DNA from: an uncultured Clostridia bacterium
GTDB taxonomy: Bacteria > Bacillota > Clostridia > Oscillospirales > Ruminococcaceae
Direction: 5' to 3'
DNA: 64,000 bases
Assembly: GCA_947383835.1 (NCBI GenBank)
Contig: CANDEV010000010.1
Coordinates: 29,442 to 93,441 of the forward strand
The position numbers and the translations under genes are program-made. Below the pieces are notes generated by a model. That model did no database searches. It was given only the letters and a program-made list of their open reading frames with translations, and was not told the DNA's origin. Below are positions 61,145 through 64,000 of this stretch, in pieces. The first letter of the stretch is position 1, and each line of letters opens with the position of its first letter.

Positions 61145-62957
61145 AAACAAAAAAGAGAAAAAAGGAAAAAATCCCGTGACACGGGAGACCTTGATGTTCA
61201 TGATGAAGCTTGTTTGGAAGAAAAAGCCGTCCCTTTTTATCATGTATGCGCTAAGTATTTTTATCGGCTTCGGGTACGGTTTTATCGACGTTATCATGCC
61301 GAAATTCGTTATCGACGAGGCTGCTGCCGTTATCGGCGGAGGCGGTGCAGAGCATATTAAAAAAGCCGCTTTGTACATAGGCGTTTTTGTAGGTCTGCAC
61401 TTATTTTTTAACGCTTCAAACAATGTTATCGTTCACATTAAAAACGTTGTGAAAGAGTGGTTTGTCGAGTATATCGACGTGCAGATAAGCGACCACGCGA
61501 TGTCAATGGATTTTGAACATACCGAAGACCCGGAAGCCCTTGACAGGCTGCAAAAAGCTAAAGAGGGCATGGATTGGTACAGCAACGGGGTATGCGGCAT
61601 TCTCGATTCGTTTACTTTTATTATACAGCAGGCTGCGCTTTTGTGCGGCGTGTCGGCGGTGATACTGCTGACCTGTCCGCTGCTGCTTCCCGTGCAGATA
61701 ATTTCGCTGATAATTATTTCTGTTTTCAATGCCAAAAACAACGGGATAGAGAAAGAATTCTTTTTAAAGCTTGCAAAAAGCAACCGTGTTTTCTGGTATG
61801 TTCTGTATGAGCTTGCGGATTTCAGACTTGGCAAGGATATAAGGCTTTACGAAAGCTCGGATATGATGTGCGATAAAGCGGAATATTTCAGCGATATGCA
61901 GTGCAGGGAATGGATAGACCAGGACGAAAAGATATGTAAAAATTCATGGGTAATGGATATTGTGAATTCGCTTCGGGACGGCTTCAGCTACTTTTACATA
62001 GGTTATCTTGCTCTGACAAAGGCTATAACTATCGGCGATTTTTCAATGTGCATAGGCGGCGCAAGCGCTTTCTACTGGAGTCTGCACAGAATTATCACGG
62101 GTATTCAGGACGTAACAAAAAAGTGCTCCTACGCCCACAAATACATTGAATTTATGGAGTACCCCGCCGCAATGGTCAAGGGCGGCAAGTCTGTAAAGGA
62201 CGGCGAACACGTTATTGAATTTGTGAATGTTGGATTTAAATACCCCCGCTCGGAAAATTACGTGCTGAAAAATATAAACATTAAGATTGCTTCGGGTGAA
62301 CACCTTTCCATAGTTGGACTTAACGGCGCGGGCAAGACTACCTTTATAAAGCTTTTGTGCAGACTTTACGATGTTACCGAGGGGGAAATCCTCATTGACG
62401 GCGTGAATATAAAGGAGTACTCCGAAGATGAGTACCGCAGGCTTTTTGCGGTGGTTTTTCAGGACTTCCAGCTTTTCGCTTTCAGCATGAGGGAGAATAT
62501 CGTTTTGAACGGCGATGCGGACGACGACCGCATAAACGAGGTGCTGAAGCAGTCGGGTCTGTACGAGGACGCGCAGAAGCTTGAACACGGTCTTGACACG
62601 ACGCTGTTTAAATCCTTTGATGATAAGGGCACGGAGCTTTCCGGCGGTCAGAAGCAAAAGACTGCAATAAGCCGCGCGCTGTACAAAAACGCTCCCATAG
62701 TTATTCTGGACGAGCCAACGGCGGCTCTCGACCCTGTTGCGGAGTATGATATTTACCGCCAGTTCAACACTCTTGTTGGAGGAAAAACGGCGATATATAT
62801 TTCCCACAGGCTGTCAAGCTGCAAATTCTGTGATAAGATAGCGGTGTTTGCGGAGGATACTATAAAGGAATACGGCACTCACGACGAGCTTGCGGATATG
62901 CCGAACGGAATTTATTCGGAAATGTTTGAGGCGCAGGCGCAGTATTATGTTTCATAG
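61137..62957 (+). CDS. ABC exporter half-transporter, second subunit
   Basis: This 606-residue subunit is a paralog of the preceding one. It has membrane segments (IMYALSIFIGFGYGFIDVIM, AALLCGVSAVILLTCPLLLP and others) and an ATPase with Walker A VGLNGAGKTTFIKLLCRLYD, Q-loop VVFQDFQLFAFS, signature LSGGQKQKTAISRAL, Walker B IVILDEPTAALDPV and ISHRLSSCKF. It ends with ...EAQAQYYVS, the same ending as the first subunit (QAQYYVD). The pair is likely an exporter for a peptide or hydrophobic compound. No precursor peptide gene was found nearby. Confidence 0.92.
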   Translation: MSENKKEKKGKNPVTRETLMFMMKLVWKKKPSLFIMYALSIFIGFGYGFIDVIMPKFVIDEAAAVIGGGGAEHIKKAALYIGVFVGLHLFFNASNNVIVHIKNVVKEWFVEYIDVQISDHAMSMDFEHTEDPEALDRLQKAKEGMDWYSNGVCGILDSFTFIIQQAALLCGVSAVILLTCPLLLPVQIISLIIISVFNAKNNGIEKEFFLKLAKSNRVFWYVLYELADFRLGKDIRLYESSDMMCDKAEYFSDMQCREWIDQDEKICKNSWVMDIVNSLRDGFSYFYIGYLALTKAITIGDFSMCIGGASAFYWSLHRIITGIQDVTKKCSYAHKYIEFMEYPAAMVKGGKSVKDGEHVIEFVNVGFKYPRSENYVLKNINIKIASGEHLSIVGLNGAGKTTFIKLLCRLYDVTEGEILIDGVNIKEYSEDEYRRLFAVVFQDFQLFAFSMRENIVLNGDADDDRINEVLKQSGLYEDAQKLEHGLDTTLFKSFDDKGTELSGGQKQKTAISRALYKNAPIVILDEPTAALDPVAEYDIYRQFNTLVGGKTAIYISHRLSSCKFCDKIAVFAEDTIKEYGTHDELADMPNGIYSEMFEAQAQYYVS

Positions 62958-63048
62958 CTTTATTCATTTTGATATTTTGATTTATATCACTCCAATCCCC
63001 CCTCGCCAGTACTTGACAAAAAGGAATAATAAAGACAGAGGTGGTAAA

Positions 63049-63955
63049 ATGCTGCATAGCAAAGCAAGGAAATTAATGGTAGAAGCATATGAAAGGACTC
63101 ATAATGCCAAAGAAGTGGCAGAATGTTACTCGGTTGATGAGAGTACGGTATATCGTTTGAAACGACAGAAAAAAGCAATAGGGTCTGTTGAACTGCGTAC
63201 AAATAGCTGTGGGAGAAAGCCCTCGCTCTCGGAGGATATCTGTCAGCAATAGATAAAGCAATACAGGAACGTCCGGATATAACTATTGACGAGATAATTG
63301 AAAATCTTGATCTGCATGTTACAAATGAAACAGTCCGCAAAGCAGTAATAAAAATGGGGTATGTCCGTAAGAAAAATCTCTTCACGCTGCTGAGCGTGAA
63401 CGCTTCCGATGTAAGGGAAAAGAGAAAGGAATGGAATAAAATCATTTCCGAATTTGATGCAAACAGTCTTGTTTATCTTGATGAAAGCGGAGTAAATACA
63501 AACTTAACAAGACATTATGCCCGTGCTCACGGCGGTGCAAGGGCAACGGATCATACCCCCTTGAATACACCTGCAAATACTACAATTTTGTCATTTGGCT
63601 TAACGTAAAAACGGCATATACAACCTATTCGGGAGGCATAACAAAAGAAAAATTTGTTGATTATCTTGATAATATTCTTATACCAACTCTCAAGGACAGT
63701 GATGTGATAATTATGGATAATATGCACTCTCATCACGTTAAAGAAGTTGCCGAAACGGTAAGCAAGACGAATAAAAACCTGACAATACTGTATCTGCCAT
63801 ACAGCCTTGATTTTAACCCTATTGAAATGATGTGGTCGAAAATTAAGGATATACTTCATAATTACGGGTGAGGGATATTGACAAATTGCCTTTGGCTATT
63901 AAACTGGCTTTTGACTGCATTTCCGTTTCTGATTGCTTTGGCTGGTTTAGGTGTG
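63049..63955 (+). pseudogene. IS630 family transposase, broken by at least three frameshifts
   Basis: The pieces read: HTH part 63049-63252 (SKARKLMVEAYERTHNAKEV, then DESTVYRLKR), next frame about 63247-63608 (IDKAIQERPDITIDEIIENL, YLDESGVNTNLTRHYARAHG, with the first catalytic Asp), next frame about 63605-63871 (VKTAYTTYSGGITKEKFVDY, IIMDNMHSHHVKEVAE with the second Asp, LDFNPIEMMWSKIKD with the Glu), and a last shift to DIDKLPLAIKLAFDCISVSD. All DDE residues are still readable, but no single frame is. Terminal inverted repeats were not identified with confidence. It sits 90 bp after the exporter genes at the right edge. Confidence 0.88.
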
Positions 63956-64000
63956 GACAAATAGCGCATAATATGATATAATAAAGAAATGAGAAAAGCA

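Noticed and set aside
62043..62807. 254-codon minus-strand frame opposite the second ABC exporter subunit
   Set aside because: Shadow frame; the plus strand has intact Walker, signature and H-loop motifs.
1..64000. tRNA or rRNA genes
   Set aside because: I looked for T-loop GGTTCGA-type motifs with acceptor pairing and for rRNA landmarks, and found none I could support.

Overview
ORGANISM. The window looks like chromosome of a spore-forming, flagellated member of the Clostridia, most likely Oscillospirales/Ruminococcaceae-like. This is inferred from spoVT, an EndoA-type MazF, a SpoIIIE/FtsK translocase, FabV, consensus sigma-A promoters with 17-bp spacers, strong AGGAGG ribosome sites, and plant-cell-wall glycosidases made as lipoproteins. 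No rRNA, tRNA or CRISPR was seen. LAYOUT. 0-12 kb, almost all minus strand: flgB-flgC, a frameshifted DUF975 membrane protein, argF, an alpha/beta hydrolase with argD, an AEC carrier, a polar amino acid ABC importer, an M23 wall peptidase with WalR-like boxes upstream, and an orphan MazF toxin. 12-19.6 kb: fabV, three tiny DNA-binding proteins (XRE, RHH, XRE) with their own palindromes, a 0.73-kb G-rich non-coding stretch, a PHP phosphoesterase, two GNAT acetyltransferases and mgtE. Consensus divergent promoters between the second GNAT and mgtE each drive a short-ORF-plus-hairpin leader. 19.6-40.2 kb: an accessory block bounded by two identical 215-bp direct copies of the spoVT promoter and its first 33 codons. 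The left copy is a truncated 56-codon gene, the right copy is the intact spoVT. Inside are a DUF234 ATPase, a putative hemicellulose (xyloglucan-like) locus (GH31, serine hydrolase, esterase, AraC, GH5, sugar-binding lipoprotein, GH2, AraC), two efflux/regulator pairs (MATE-MerR, MFS-TetR), and a C39-like peptidase with a small partner. 40-58.7 kb: mostly housekeeping (TepA-like Clp protease, UppP, FtsK/SpoIIIE, YgiQ, ComEC-like MBL with DUF3006, RpiR, an HI0933 flavoprotein, small hydrolases), then a Cys/Pro-rich protein, a YjfB motility protein, a soluble PocR-type chemoreceptor, a flavin reductase and a degenerate CPBP-like membrane protein. 59-64 kb: a heterodimeric ABC exporter and a decayed IS630 element. 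HOW IT FITS TOGETHER. The AraC, GH5 and GH2 promoters share a two-site motif (AAGTC-type half-sites 21-22 bp apart, the inner one on the -35), suggesting one regulon for extracellular trimming and capture of a branched glucan. MATE-MerR has the 19-bp-spacer promoter typical of MerR targets. TetR has a palindrome over its own start site and a related one in front of the MFS gene. GC-rich palindromic intergenic repeats of several related types recur across the window, and most of them sit within a few bases of a stop codon. MOST UNUSUAL POINTS: the spoVT-bounded block, the stop-codon-associated repeats, the leader ORFs with terminators, the co-varying hairpin pair at 21.6 and 38.5 kb, and the shared AraC operator architecture. 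All assignments rest on reading the sequence; no search was run.
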